The notes: generated by a model not told the origin, from the letters alone. 37,783 nucleotides of DNA from 'Osedax' symbiont bacterium Rs2_46_30_T18 (GCA_002163025.1 MABF01000249.1:1-37783); one strand, 5' to 3'; positions 7,634 to 16,722 are shown, numbered from the stretch's first letter. Program-made: numbers and translations.

Positions 7634-9682
7634 TTACGCCAAATATTTAGCCAGATTTAACGATGGCCAAATTTTATCGCCGTGCTGTTCTCGCAGCTCT
7701 GACAGCTGCTGCTCTAGTTCAGCGATACCCCACTGCTGGGCCATAAACATGGGTCCACCTTTGGCTCGAGGAAAGCCATAACCGTGCAGCCATATCAAAT
7801 CTATCGCCTCTTTTTGCTGCACTATACCTTGATCTAGTACTTGTACCGCTTCACTGATCATCGCCAACAGGGCTCGCTGCGCAATACTGCGGGTATTAAA
7901 TTCACTTTGAACAACCTTCAATTCAGCGGCAACAGTGGCAATTATCTGCTCAACTTTTGCATCTAAGCGTGCACTGCCCTCGCTGTAGTCGTAGAATCCC
8001 GATCCGCTTTTTCTGCCCAGGCGCCCGGCTTCAACCAGCGCGGCAGATACTTTAAAATACCCTGGATCGTGACTTGGATGCGGGTACGCGGATCTGGCAT
8101 TGTGACCTATATCTATCCCTGATAAATCTTGTACAGCCAATGGTCCCATCGCCATGCCAAATTCACGCATCGCTTTATCGACCAGCTCGATGCTGGCCCC
8201 CTCCAGCAACATTTGTTGAATTTCACGACCGTAACGCGTATAGATGCGATTTGCCGCAAAACCGAAGCAGACACCCACGGTGACTGCTTGCTTGCGCAAC
8301 TTTTTGGCCAGTTGCTGCATTTGATCAACCACTGCATCTGAGGTTTTATCAGCTTTTACTATCTCTAACAGCTTCATGATATTGGCCGGACTAAAAAAGT
8401 GCATCCCAACAACTGCTTCTGGACGAGAAGTAGCCTGGGCTATGACATCTATGTCCAAATACGAGGTATTGGTCGCCAGAATCGCAGCTTTTTTGCACAC
8501 TGAATCTAGGCTTTTAAAGATGGTTTGTTTCACTTGCAGACTTTCGAATGCCGCTTCGATGACTAAGTCAACCTCTGAGATTGAAGCGTAATCACAACTG
8601 CCATGGATCAGAGCCAGGCGCTGATCCCGTTGCTTTTGGCTGATACGGCCACGCTCATAACTGCGCTGGTACTCATCTTCGATGCGTTTTAATCCACGCT
8701 CTAAGGCTTGCTGCGACTGCTCTAACAATATCACTTTAAACCCGGCATCGGCGAAACAGATCCCAATTGCGCTGCCCATAGTCCCGGCACCGATCACAGC
8801 TACTTCAGCGATGCTAAAAGCTTGCTTTGAACGCCCTGCCTGCATTTTTTTCTCGGTGAAGAACGCGTGACGCAGCGCTTTGGCTTCGGTTGATTGACGT
8901 AACTGCAAAAACAATTCTCGAGTATGTTTTTCGCCCTGGGCTACAGGTAGCGGCCAATATCTTTCTAATTGCTGCAATAATTGCAGCGGCGCAGGGTTAC
9001 TTTTTGCACTGCGTTGCACTTGTTTTTTAAACAGTTGCCAGTCTATTTTCTCAGCTTCAGTGTCTAACGCTAATTCAGACGTCGGCTTTACCGACAAGCT
9101 GTTTTCGACTAATTGGCGCTGCACCCAGGCCAAACCCTGCTCTAACAAGTCATCTTGGTTATCGATTAGATGCTCACAGAGTGAGACGTAGCTCGGATCA
9201 GTAACCTTAACAGCGCGCCCTGATGTCGCCATTTTTACTGCATTGGCGACCCCGACTAAACGCATCATTCTCTGACAACCACCTGCCCCTGGCACTACGC
9301 CTAACCCCACCTCGGGCAGTCCTATGTTGGTGCTCTTTAGCGCTATCCGGTAGTGACAGGCCGCAGCGACCTCAAGCCCCCCTCCTAACACATGACCGTG
9401 CAACAGCGCGATAGTAGGCACGGCGCTGCTCTCAAGCAGTGTAATCAGCTCAGGTAGATGCGGCGCCAGCGGCTCGCCATCGAACTCTCGAATATCGGCT
9501 CCGCAGATAAATGTACTACCAGCGCAATGCAGCACTATCGCTTGTAACTTAGGCTGCTCACCCAGTGCCTGTAAGGCTGCAATCATTTCACTACGCAACT
9601 GGACACTCAATGCATTCACAGGGGGTGAATCAATTTCTAGGATAGCGATTTGATCTACAATGCGGGTATTTACCAGGGACAT
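7634..9682 (-). CDS. Enoyl-CoA hydratase / 3-hydroxyacyl-CoA dehydrogenase fusion (PaaF+PaaH functions)
   Basis: A 682-residue bifunctional protein. Residues about 1-190 are a crotonase domain with both catalytic glutamates visible (GGGLEVAAACHYR and LPEVGLGVVPGAGG). From about residue 290 is the NAD-binding dehydrogenase domain (VAVIGAGTMGSAIGICFADAG), with the catalytic histidine in VVGMHFFSPANIMKL, followed by the C-terminal helical repeats. The ATG at 9682 has GGAG six bases upstream; an upstream TTG at 9694 is less likely. In its paa setting, and because no separate paaF or paaH is present in the window, it probably hydrates 2,3-dehydroadipyl-CoA and oxidises 3-hydroxyadipyl-CoA. A general FadB/FadJ-like role in fatty-acid oxidation is the alternative. 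Confidence 0.85.
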   Translation of the reverse strand: MSLVNTRIVDQIAILEIDSPPVNALSVQLRSEMIAALQALGEQPKLQAIVLHCAGSTFICGADIREFDGEPLAPHLPELITLLESSAVPTIALLHGHVLGGGLEVAAACHYRIALKSTNIGLPEVGLGVVPGAGGCQRMMRLVGVANAVKMATSGRAVKVTDPSYVSLCEHLIDNQDDLLEQGLAWVQRQLVENSLSVKPTSELALDTEAEKIDWQLFKKQVQRSAKSNPAPLQLLQQLERYWPLPVAQGEKHTRELFLQLRQSTEAKALRHAFFTEKKMQAGRSKQAFSIAEVAVIGAGTMGSAIGICFADAGFKVILLEQSQQALERGLKRIEDEYQRSYERGRISQKQRDQRLALIHGSCDYASISEVDLVIEAAFESLQVKQTIFKSLDSVCKKAAILATNTSYLDIDVIAQATSRPEAVVGMHFFSPANIMKLLEIVKADKTSDAVVDQMQQLAKKLRKQAVTVGVCFGFAANRIYTRYGREIQQMLLEGASIELVDKAMREFGMAMGPLAVQDLSGIDIGHNARSAYPHPSHDPGYFKVSAALVEAGRLGRKSGSGFYDYSEGSARLDAKVEQIIATVAAELKVVQSEFNTRSIAQRALLAMISEAVQVLDQGIVQQKEAIDLIWLHGYGFPRAKGGPMFMAQQWGIAELEQQLSELREQHGDKIWPSLNLAKYLA

Positions 9683-9720
9683 GCAACACTCCAAAATTCT
9701 GGGTTAACGACAACTAACAA

Positions 9721-9756
9721 AAAACCTGATAGAGAGAGTAATCCCTATCAGGTTTT
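9721..9756 (-). terminator. Rho-independent terminator after paaE
   Basis: Perfect 12-bp stem AAAACCTGATAG (9721-9732) / CTATCAGGTTTT (9745-9756) with a 12-base loop. Read on the minus strand it continues into a T-rich tail (TTTTTTGTT). It ends the paaABCDE transcript, and lies only about 30 bases before the ribosome binding site of the downstream fusion gene, so read-through or attenuation would decide that gene's expression unless it has its own promoter overlapping this site. Confidence 0.85.
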
Positions 9757-9834
9757 ATTTTAAGCTTAAAACAAATTTTAAACAACTACCGGATTAACAA
9801 ACATTGGGTAAGTTTACAGCCAACAGGATGCTAT

Positions 9835-10908
9835 CTAGACATCAAAGTTTACTTCGACTCGGTCACTAACAGGGTGTGACTGACAGGTAAGAATCATCCC
9901 CTGAGCCAATTCTTTGTCGGTTAAGCAGTGGTTTCTATCCATTCTCACTTCGCCGCTAATCACCTTTGCTTTACAGGTTGCACAGACTCCACCCTTACAG
10001 CTGAAGGGTAAGTCCAGACCGTGCTGCATAGCCGAATCTAAAATATCAATACCTGTACTGGTCAGCTCCAAGGTTAACTTTCGACCACCGGATTTAACAA
10101 TGACCTGCTTTATACTCTTATCCGCTTTTTGCTCTGCGCTGAGTTCTGGCAGTACTTCATCGCCGGCGTAAAACAATTCATAGTGAATACTTGTCGCATC
10201 GATCCCCGCACCTAGCAACGCCTGTTCAACCGACTTAACCATCTGATGCGGACCGCAGAGAAAGCACTCGTCAAAGCTGTGCATGTCAATCAGTCGCTGT
10301 GTTTGCAGTGACTGCATTTTCTCTGCACTGAGTCTGCCGTGTAAGACTTCGGCCTCCTGCTCTTCTCTGGAGAATACATTCACCCAACTGAACCTACTCA
10401 TATAGCGATTCTTTAAGAAGCTCAAACGCTCTTTAAACATCATAGATTGGGTGGTTTTATTGGAGAAAATTAACGTCACACGTGCATCCGGCTCTGTGGC
10501 CAGTACTGACTCGGCAATAGATAACATTGGGGTAATTCCGCTACCCGCCGCTATCAGGGCATAATGTTTTTTCTGCCCGGGATCTAAATCCGTGTGAAAA
10601 TGCCCCTGTGGTGGCATCACCTGCAATGTATCTCCCACTTGCAACTGTTCATTGGCGAAGTTGGAAAATACCCCGTTATTGATTTTCTTTATCCCCACCT
10701 GCAGTTCTGGACTGTCTGTTGCCACACTGATGGAGTATGAACGGCGCACTTTTTCACCGCTAATGTTTGCCTCGATGATTAAATGCTGGCCTTGATGAAA
10801 CTTGAACAGCTCTTGTAAATGCGGCTCCACTTTAAAATTAATGGCAACCGCACCTGGGCACAAGCGCGAAATTTTACTGACAGTCAATGGATAAAACTCA
10901 ACATTCAT
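9835..10908 (-). CDS. paaE: Phenylacetyl-CoA 1,2-epoxidase reductase subunit PaaE
   Basis: A 357-residue iron-sulfur flavoprotein that passes electrons from NADPH to the PaaAC oxygenase. The N-terminal two thirds are a ferredoxin-NADP reductase module (FAD-binding RRSYSIS, nucleotide-binding ALIAAGSGITPMLSIAE). The C-terminus is a plant-type [2Fe-2S] ferredoxin with cysteines in PFSCKGGVCATCKAK and the distal one in ILTCQSH. Length agrees with E. coli PaaE. It is the last gene of paaABCDE, ten bases after paaD, and is followed by a strong terminator. Confidence 0.95.
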   Translation of the reverse strand: MNVEFYPLTVSKISRLCPGAVAINFKVEPHLQELFKFHQGQHLIIEANISGEKVRRSYSISVATDSPELQVGIKKINNGVFSNFANEQLQVGDTLQVMPPQGHFHTDLDPGQKKHYALIAAGSGITPMLSIAESVLATEPDARVTLIFSNKTTQSMMFKERLSFLKNRYMSRFSWVNVFSREEQEAEVLHGRLSAEKMQSLQTQRLIDMHSFDECFLCGPHQMVKSVEQALLGAGIDATSIHYELFYAGDEVLPELSAEQKADKSIKQVIVKSGGRKLTLELTSTGIDILDSAMQHGLDLPFSCKGGVCATCKAKVISGEVRMDRNHCLTDKELAQGMILTCQSHPVSDRVEVNFDV

Positions 10909-10917
10909 AGCAAATAC

Positions 10918-11424
10918 CTAAAATTCTTTAAAGTAATCAAACGGCTCCAGACAGTCATTGCAACGATACAATGCCTTGCAAGCGGTCGAGCCAAATTGAC
11001 TAATTACACTGGTGTGTTCACTGCCACACTGAGGACAATTTACACTTTTATCTGGAGGGGCGATTCCCTGGCTGAGCATAGCGGCTTTACCAGCCGGCGA
11101 AATCAAATCTGTATTCCACGCCGGGCTCAGTGAAACGGCCACTTCAACATGCTCAACACCTGAGCCGTTCAGGGCGCTAACTATATCTTCACTAATTACG
11201 TCGATAGCCGGACAACCGCTATAAGTTGGGCTAACGGTCACTTTGCAGCGTTTTTCATCCTGCTGTTGGACATCCACTAAGATGCCCAAATCCCAGATAG
11301 TGACATGGGGGAGCTCAGGGTCAAAAACGCTGTCCAGTGTCGACCAGAGCTGCGGGCATGTAGAATTGGCGCGCAGTGCTCTGCGGGCGGCAAATTCAGG
11401 GGTAACCAGAGATATATGTTGCAT
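10918..11424 (-). CDS. paaD: Phenylacetyl-CoA epoxidase assembly protein PaaD
   Basis: A 168-residue protein with an N-terminal MIP18/DUF59-like domain (LWSTLDSVFDPELPHVTIWDLGIL, VTVSPTYSGCPAID) and a C-terminal four-cysteine zinc-ribbon-like segment (CPQCG ... CKALYRCNDC). This is the normal PaaD architecture; the protein is thought to assist maturation of the epoxidase metal centres. The ATG at 11424 is two bases after the paaC stop; a GTG at 11433 overlapping paaC is the alternative. Confidence 0.93.
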   Translation of the reverse strand: MQHISLVTPEFAARRALRANSTCPQLWSTLDSVFDPELPHVTIWDLGILVDVQQQDEKRCKVTVSPTYSGCPAIDVISEDIVSALNGSGVEHVEVAVSLSPAWNTDLISPAGKAAMLSQGIAPPDKSVNCPQCGSEHTSVISQFGSTACKALYRCNDCLEPFDYFKEF

Positions 11425-11426
11425 AA

Positions 11427-12191
11427 CTACCACGTTAGACCTGGGTAACTGCGTTGCAATATTTGCATTTGCGACAGTAAGTGCCCTAAGTGCTCAGAGT
11501 GCTCTCCTTCCCTGCCGCCAATCACTTTCCACTGTTGATCGGGAATCTGTAAATTCGAGTTTTTCATATCTGCCATGACACTCTTGGTCCAATCCTGTAA
11601 CAAGTCCTCACGATTAACCGCAATCCCCTGTGCTAAGAGCGCCGTTTCTGACTCAGTCATAATGAACAACTCCGGGGTGTAGCCCCACAATTCATCGATC
11701 GCACTCTGCATCCGTCGCTGACTTTCGTCGGATCCTTGACCCAGCTGTAAAACCCAGGTCTGACTGCGTTTTAAGTGATAACGGCTCTCTTTTATCGCCT
11801 TGCAGGCGACTGCCGATAAGCGTTGGTCAGTACTTGAAGTCAGTTGCGCTAAATACAGACAAGCGTGTACATCTAAAAAATATTGACGCACAATAGAAAA
11901 TGCAAAATCAAAGTTCGGCAACTCGTTAATCAACAAGTTACTGAAGTCTCGCTCATCGCGAAAATAAGCCAAATCATCTTCAGTGCGTCCCAGCCCTTCT
12001 ACTTCTGCTGCGTATTGATAGAACATCCGGGCTCTACCGATATAATCTAAAGCGACGTTGCTCAAGGCAATATCTTCTTCTAGAAAAGGACCGCGCGAGC
12101 ACCATTCACTGGTACGCTGCCCCAAAATCAAGGCATCGTCAGCCATTCCTAGTAAATAGCTGTAAAGTGCACTGTTAGTTATTTTATTCAT
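11427..12191 (-). CDS. paaC: Phenylacetyl-CoA 1,2-epoxidase structural subunit PaaC
   Basis: A 254-residue all-helical ferritin-like protein that pairs with PaaA as its non-catalytic structural partner. Recognisable segments are YLLGMADDALILGQRTSEWCSRGPFLEEDIALSNVALDYIGRAR at the N-terminus and GREGEHSEHLGHLLSQMQ at the C-terminus, both highly characteristic of PaaC. The ATG is preceded by GGGGTGG and follows the paaB stop by nine bases. Confidence 0.95.
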   Translation of the reverse strand: MNKITNSALYSYLLGMADDALILGQRTSEWCSRGPFLEEDIALSNVALDYIGRARMFYQYAAEVEGLGRTEDDLAYFRDERDFSNLLINELPNFDFAFSIVRQYFLDVHACLYLAQLTSSTDQRLSAVACKAIKESRYHLKRSQTWVLQLGQGSDESQRRMQSAIDELWGYTPELFIMTESETALLAQGIAVNREDLLQDWTKSVMADMKNSNLQIPDQQWKVIGGREGEHSEHLGHLLSQMQILQRSYPGLTW

Positions 12192-12200
12192 CTGCCACCC

Positions 12201-12485
12201 CTACATATTGTCAATTTCATCAGGTAATACATAGAAAGATGCATGCCGATAAGGCTTGTCGTCCATAGGATCGTAAAAACTATCCATATCTTGCTCTTGA
12301 GAGGCGGTAATGTCGGTAGATTTTACTACCCAGATACTCACACCTTCTGAACGTCTGGTGTACACATCACGGGCATAAGTTAGTGCCTGTTCTGCGGTGT
12401 CGGCATGTAGAGAACCGACGTGACGGTGATCTACACCGCGGATTGAACGAAGGAATACTTCGTAGAGGTCATTACTTTGTTTCAT
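12201..12485 (-). CDS. paaB: Phenylacetyl-CoA 1,2-epoxidase subunit PaaB
   Basis: With the ATG at 12485 the product is 94 residues, close to E. coli PaaB (95). It begins MKQSNDLYEVFLRSIRG and contains HVGSLHADTAEQALTYARDVYTRR, the conserved PaaB core that bridges PaaAC units in the epoxidase complex. The frame extends 13 codons further to 12524, but that extension is not family-like. It lies between paaA and paaC in the usual order. Confidence 0.95.
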   Translation of the reverse strand: MKQSNDLYEVFLRSIRGVDHRHVGSLHADTAEQALTYARDVYTRRSEGVSIWVVKSTDITASQEQDMDSFYDPMDDKPYRHASFYVLPDEIDNM

Positions 12486-12565
12486 ATTACACTCGCAAAC
12501 GACTACTGCAGTACACTGCTGCAACAGCCGTAGTTATTCTCAGGCTAAGGAGAAATTGATTGGAC

Positions 12566-13501
12566 TCAGGCTGCAGAGGCAGAAGCTTTTTTCTGATGGT
12601 ATGCCTCTAGTGCATCCCTGACCCATTGGCCATCATCATGGGCCTTTTTATGGTGGCGAATACGATCTCGATTACAGGGGCCGTCTCCGGAGATCACGCG
12701 CTTAAATTCATCCCAGTCAATATCACCAAAATCATAGTGGCCACGCTCTTCATTCCATTTTAAATCCGGATCTGGAAGTTCAAGGCCGAGGAATTTAATT
12801 TGCGGAACAGTCTGGTCGATAAAGCTCTGACGCAAGTCATCGTTAGTGCGCAGCTTTATTTTCCACTGCATAGAGCGACCGGAATGTGCAGAATCGGAAT
12901 CGTGAGGCCCAAACATCATCAGCGATGGCCACCAGACACGATTTAGTGCATCTTGTGCCATAGCCTTTTGCATCGGGGTTCCATTGGCCAGTGCGATCAT
13001 GATTTCGTAACCCTGACGCTGATGAAAACTCTCCTCCTTACAGATTCGAATCATCGCCCTCGAATAGGGGCCGTAGGAAGTGCCTTGCAGTGAAATTTGA
13101 TTGACGATTGCCGCCCCGTCAACCAGCCAGCCAATGGCGCCAACATCCGCCCAGCTAAGCGCCGGATAGTTAAAGATAGACGCGTATTTAGCCTTGCCGC
13201 TGTGCAGTGCTGCATTCATTTCATCGCGGGTAGCGTTTAATGTTTCAGTTGCGCTATACAAATACAAGCCATGACCGCCTTCATCTTGCACTTTTGCCAA
13301 CAGCACCATTTTTCGCTTCAAGGTGGGGGCGCGCGAAATCCAATTACCTTCCGGCTGCATACCTATTACTTCAGAGTGTGCGTGCTGAGACATCTGTCGA
13401 ATTAAGTTTTTGCGGTAGTCAGCAGGCATCCAATCTTTAGGTTCAATTTTTTGCTCGGCTTCGATACGGCGATCAAAAATCGCCTGTCCTGAGTCTGACA
13501 T
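12566..13501 (-). CDS. paaA: Phenylacetyl-CoA 1,2-epoxidase catalytic subunit PaaA
   Basis: A 311-residue diiron oxygenase subunit (E. coli PaaA is 309). The ferritin-like carboxylate-bridged diiron motifs are visible as [13 protein letters not shown] and [14 protein letters not shown], two ExxH pairs. With PaaBCDE and oxygen it converts phenylacetyl-CoA to the 1,2-epoxide. It is the first gene of paaABCDE. Its upstream region holds a close match to the PaaX operator and a TATAAT on the minus strand. Confidence 0.97.
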   Translation of the reverse strand: MSDSGQAIFDRRIEAEQKIEPKDWMPADYRKNLIRQMSQHAHSEVIGMQPEGNWISRAPTLKRKMVLLAKVQDEGGHGLYLYSATETLNATRDEMNAALHSGKAKYASIFNYPALSWADVGAIGWLVDGAAIVNQISLQGTSYGPYSRAMIRICKEESFHQRQGYEIMIALANGTPMQKAMAQDALNRVWWPSLMMFGPHDSDSAHSGRSMQWKIKLRTNDDLRQSFIDQTVPQIKFLGLELPDPDLKWNEERGHYDFGDIDWDEFKRVISGDGPCNRDRIRHHKKAHDDGQWVRDALEAYHQKKASASAA

Positions 13502-13591
13502 TTAAATTACCTCTTCTAGACAACTTCAGCAGACGAATGCGCTGTATCGTTTGTCCGTCTCTTATCAGTTTACTTAATATTTATTGTCATT

Positions 13592-13633
13592 ATTATGATA
13601 CGTGAAAAATATTATAATCTTGTTTTACGTATC
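13592..13633 (-). promoter_or_regulatory. paaA promoter with PaaX-box-like operators
   Basis: ATTATGATACGTGAA at 13592-13606 matches the E. coli PaaX consensus WWTRTGATTCGYGWT at 13 of 15 positions. A second, inverted half-site ACGTATC is at 13627-13633, and a third ACGTATC at 13687-13693. A perfect minus-strand TATAAT (13616-13611) lies between the first two, so a repressor bound there would cover the -10. No good -35 is visible at 17 bp, so the promoter assignment is less secure than the operator match. Confidence 0.55.
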
Positions 13634-13743
13634 GGTATACAGCTATCTTCAATTATACTACCAAAAATAGAGATTAATTTACATTTACGTATCGCTTCAT
13701 GCAGACATTGCCAACCTTCTATTATTGATCGTCTTATCGAAAC

Positions 13744-14481
13744 TCAATTTTTCACCCTTAATCGCTTAAACTGTTCTAACTCCCAGGGTCGCATAGCGAC
13801 AAGCAGCCCCATTCGCTGGCGTTCTTTCACGGACAGGTTGGCATCTTGCTGATTGAGTTGTGCAGCTTCTCGGGTCAGCTCTTCTAACTTGCGTTTCAAA
13901 GTTTCAATAGAGGCGGCTGAATAAGTCCCGGGCATATAAAAGCGGTAGCTCTGAGGCTCTTTAAAGTTGGCCGCCAGAAAATCTTTTATCACATAGTGGG
14001 AGACGTAGCGCTCCAGCGGGCCATTGGCAAGCCATTTGAAATCTTGGGCTATCAGCAATCTATATTTATTGCCCGGCAGCAACTCGATCATTTTCAACTT
14101 ATCCAGTCGCGCCATTAACTGCAGACACTGGTGTTCTGTTATTGAATAATGCTGAATAATTTCAGCAAATGACCAGGCATCTCTCACGCAAACGGCAACC
14201 AGTAATAATTTGTTGTCATTCACCAGTTGCTGCTCTTGTTCGTGGGTTAAAGTACTCACCAGCACTTTATTGCGCTCTAGCAGCAGGAACAACTCACTCA
14301 TGCTTAACTGTAAAATTTGGCAGATACTCTCCAGCCGCTGCAAACTTAGCGCCTGTTTGGAAAACATTCGTTTGACGTTTGCCTCACTCATTCCCAGCTG
14401 ATCAGCCAGCGCGGCGTAAGTAATGTTCTGCTGCTTAAGAAGACCTTTAATCAAGGCCGTTAGTTGCTTAATCTGACTCAT
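13744..14481 (-). CDS. XRE-family transcriptional regulator
   Basis: A 245-residue protein. Residues about 1-65 form a Cro/C1-type helix-turn-helix (QQNITYAALADQLGMSEANVKRMFSKQALSLQRLESICQIL). The remainder is helical without a domain I can name. It is divergent from a small exported protein gene and the DUF2145 gene, and its own start region carries two direct repeats ACTATAC exactly 22 bp apart, consistent with autoregulation. It separates the paaABCDE operon from the rest of the paa genes, with which it has no evident functional link. Confidence 0.75.
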   Translation of the reverse strand: MSQIKQLTALIKGLLKQQNITYAALADQLGMSEANVKRMFSKQALSLQRLESICQILQLSMSELFLLLERNKVLVSTLTHEQEQQLVNDNKLLLVAVCVRDAWSFAEIIQHYSITEHQCLQLMARLDKLKMIELLPGNKYRLLIAQDFKWLANGPLERYVSHYVIKDFLAANFKEPQSYRFYMPGTYSAASIETLKRKLEELTREAAQLNQQDANLSVKERQRMGLLVAMRPWELEQFKRLRVKN

Positions 14482-14492
14482 GGTATTAATTT

Positions 14493-14521
14493 ACTATACT
14501 AATAGTGGAAAAATACTATAC
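14493..14521. promoter_or_regulatory. Direct repeats in XRE divergent promoter region
   Basis: ACTATAC occurs at 14493-14499 and 14515-14521, 22 bp (two helical turns) apart, in the 114-bp gap between the XRE regulator and the exported protein gene. The spacing on one DNA face and the location suggest a regulator binding site, probably for the adjacent XRE protein. This is inference. Confidence 0.4.
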
Positions 14522-14595
14522 AACAACCACCCAAGTTTATCTTTACTAATTTCTCCTTGATACTAGCTCACACATTAACCAAACGGGTGAATACA

Positions 14596-14916
14596 ATGAA
14601 AAAAATAAACTTAAAACTGGCTATCACATCTTTTGCTCTACTGTTTTCGGCTTTCAGCTTTGGGGGCCCAGGCTCAGTGCAGCACTCAGCTCAGGCCAGT
14701 AAACACAGTGCACTGGGCAGCGCACATTTAGCTGTTGGAGCTGTTGAAGGGGTTGCAACTGTTGTTGCCTTACCCTTAATTGCAGTGGGATCTGTAGGCG
14801 AGATGAGTGGTAGAGCGGGAAAGACATTATTAGACAGCACCCATGCTTATCAACCACTGGAAATCACAGATCAAGTCATTACTCAGGATCCCTCTCCGAA
14901 CAGCGCAATGCAATAA
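14596..14916 (+). CDS. Small exported protein, function unknown
   Basis: A 106-residue protein from the ATG at 14596 (GGGTGA lies upstream). It starts with a clear signal peptide: MKKINLKLAITSFALLFSAFSFG. The mature part is small-residue rich (HSALGSAHLAVGAVEGVATVVALPLIAVGSVGEMSG), with a hydrophobic glycine/alanine segment that may be membrane-associated. I do not recognise a family. It is divergent from the XRE regulator and 66 bp upstream of the DUF2145 gene, and the three probably form one unit. Confidence 0.65.
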   Translation: MKKINLKLAITSFALLFSAFSFGGPGSVQHSAQASKHSALGSAHLAVGAVEGVATVVALPLIAVGSVGEMSGRAGKTLLDSTHAYQPLEITDQVITQDPSPNSAMQ

Positions 14917-14982
14917 CCTTTTACTATTTTTCAGCACGGCTAACTGGTGGTTGCTGTGCCTCTTTTGATTGAGGAGTATCTG

Positions 14983-15777
14983 ATGAAAAACTTACTGATC
15001 ATTGTGTTGTTTATCTTTTCCCTGCCAGTAATGGCCGGCAGTAAAAGTAACAGCGAAGCTATCTACAGCCCACAACAGATTGCCACTTTTGCCAAACAAG
15101 TAGAGCGATACGCTGCGCAACAAGGCGCCAGAGCTTTTATCATAGGCCGCATAGGACGCGACCCAAAAGACCTGCCTAAGGGCATCAAATACACTCATAC
15201 CGCAGTTGCTATATATTCCAACATCAGCTTGAAAAATGGTCAGTCCGCTAAAGGCTATGTCATACACAACCTTTACCAACGCCATGGACAGGCAAATAAA
15301 AGTGATCTGGTCACTGACTACCCGGTGGACTTTTTCTGGGGGGCACAGAGATTAACCGCAGGTATTAGCATTCCCACCCCCGCACTGCAGCAAAAGCTGA
15401 TCGAGATGTACACGAGTGGGGCCGCAAAAAAATTACATAACGAAAACTATTCGGTGCTGGCAAACCCCTTTAACGATAGATACCAAAACTGCACTGAACA
15501 TACCTTGTTGCTCCTTAATGCGGCTATCTACAATACCACTGACACAAACAGACTTTACGCCAATAACAAGGCCTATTTTGCAGCACAGAGAGTGCATACC
15601 AGCCCGTTTAAATTGATGTTGGGCAGCGCCTTTATCAAAGGAGTGACGACAGCGGACCATCAGGGGAAAATTAAAACAGCGACCTTTACCAGTATCGCCA
15701 GGTATTTAAATACGTATCAACTATTAGAAAAATCCATCCGCTTAGACAGCGATGGAAAAATCAGCAACAACTTGTAA
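14983..15777 (+). CDS. DUF2145 family exported protein
   Basis: A 264-residue protein from the ATG at 14983, which has GAGGAG at 14971-14976. It begins with a signal peptide ending near VMAGSK. The segment AFIIGRIGRDPKDLPKGIKYTHTAVAIYS is characteristic of DUF2145, as is the later NCTEHTLLLLNAAIY, which resembles the Asn-Cys-Thr motif of the family. The role of DUF2145 is unknown; the Cys and His in these motifs recall papain-like hydrolase folds, but that is speculation. It probably shares a transcript with the preceding small exported protein. Confidence 0.75.
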   Translation: MKNLLIIVLFIFSLPVMAGSKSNSEAIYSPQQIATFAKQVERYAAQQGARAFIIGRIGRDPKDLPKGIKYTHTAVAIYSNISLKNGQSAKGYVIHNLYQRHGQANKSDLVTDYPVDFFWGAQRLTAGISIPTPALQQKLIEMYTSGAAKKLHNENYSVLANPFNDRYQNCTEHTLLLLNAAIYNTTDTNRLYANNKAYFAAQRVHTSPFKLMLGSAFIKGVTTADHQGKIKTATFTSIARYLNTYQLLEKSIRLDSDGKISNNL

Positions 15778-15913
15778 ATTCACATTAATAGCAAAATACC
15801 CCTGCGCCAGGTTTTACTCGAATATCCAATTGCCCTAGGGTTTGACATAAACAATGGCAACATACCCGGCGCAGTCGCTGCATGCTCAGAAAAGGCCCAG
15901 ACAGTGCCAACTG

Positions 15914-16384
15914 TTAAGTCATTAACTGAATAAAGGGGTCATGTTGTAACTGCCGCTCAATGGCTTGCCACAATTGCAATATAACCCCGGTGCTCAACGG
16001 CTGGTACACTTGGGTGTATATGTCGTGATTTCTGGGATAGAACCTAATGCTCTCCCCCCTTATCTGATAGCGCTGATCGGTACTGCGGCCAAAGATGTGG
16101 ATCTGCATTTTCTTAGTATTGCTCTCCCCCAGTTTCCAATTACCCATTTCCTGATAATTTATTTCTTCTACTTCCAACACTTGTGTCAAAGCCCGAGCAG
16201 CTAACATGCTAGCTGCCATCAATTGCATGGCCTCCTCTGCACTGGCATGCATACGATTATCGAACACCCGATGCGGCTCAACCAGCAAATGTCCACCATC
16301 GAGCTGGCAGTTCAGTGGCACGATGGGTGTGACTATTTTTACCAGTTGATTACTGAATAACACTGTGGGTTTTATTGAAGGCAT
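15914..16384 (-). CDS. HIT-like protein lacking the catalytic histidine triad
   Basis: A 156-residue protein with an organisation like the HIT nucleotide-hydrolase fold: CQLDGGHLLVEPHRVFDNRMHASAEEAMQLMAAS resembles the first strands and helix, and INYQEMGNWKLGE ... MQIHIFGRSTD resembles the strand carrying the HxHxH active site. In place of the triad there is MQIHIFG, keeping only one histidine, so phosphoryl-transfer chemistry seems lost. It lies alone on the minus strand, convergent with the DUF2145 gene. The family assignment is tentative. Confidence 0.45.
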   Translation of the reverse strand: MPSIKPTVLFSNQLVKIVTPIVPLNCQLDGGHLLVEPHRVFDNRMHASAEEAMQLMAASMLAARALTQVLEVEEINYQEMGNWKLGESNTKKMQIHIFGRSTDQRYQIRGESIRFYPRNHDIYTQVYQPLSTGVILQLWQAIERQLQHDPFIQLMT

Positions 16385-16722
16385 AACAAGCTTGCTCTCT
16401 CATCACTCATATTGACACTCAAAATACCGACAAAATAAAAGATTTTGAAGACACCTCTGGGCACCGTATTTTGCACTTATAAGCCGCTGTTGTAAAACAC
16501 CTTTTATCCATTATCAGTTATAACTTTCAGCGGTGAATGTAACAGATAAAAATAGAAAATTCACATAGCCAAAGGCGTGGAAAGTATCCCGAGTTCATTT
16601 GAAACTCTTTAAGATCTATATCAATTGCGGCTTATGCCGATTGTACGAAGGGGGGGGGCTGATATTTGTGTTATTAAATGTGTTTTTGTGGCTAATGCCT
16701 GATAAGGACAGCTAGCAATACG
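16385..16722. other. Intergenic region with G9 homopolymer
   Basis: No gene is supported here. The stretch lies upstream of the HIT-like gene and downstream of the YjbR/MmcQ gene. Its only notable element is an uninterrupted run of nine G residues at 16650-16658. Confidence 0.45.

Noticed and set aside
16650-16658. Run of nine G as a phase-variable switch
   Set aside because: It lies in an intergenic region too far from either start codon to affect a reading frame, and could be a sequencing artefact; kept only as a note.
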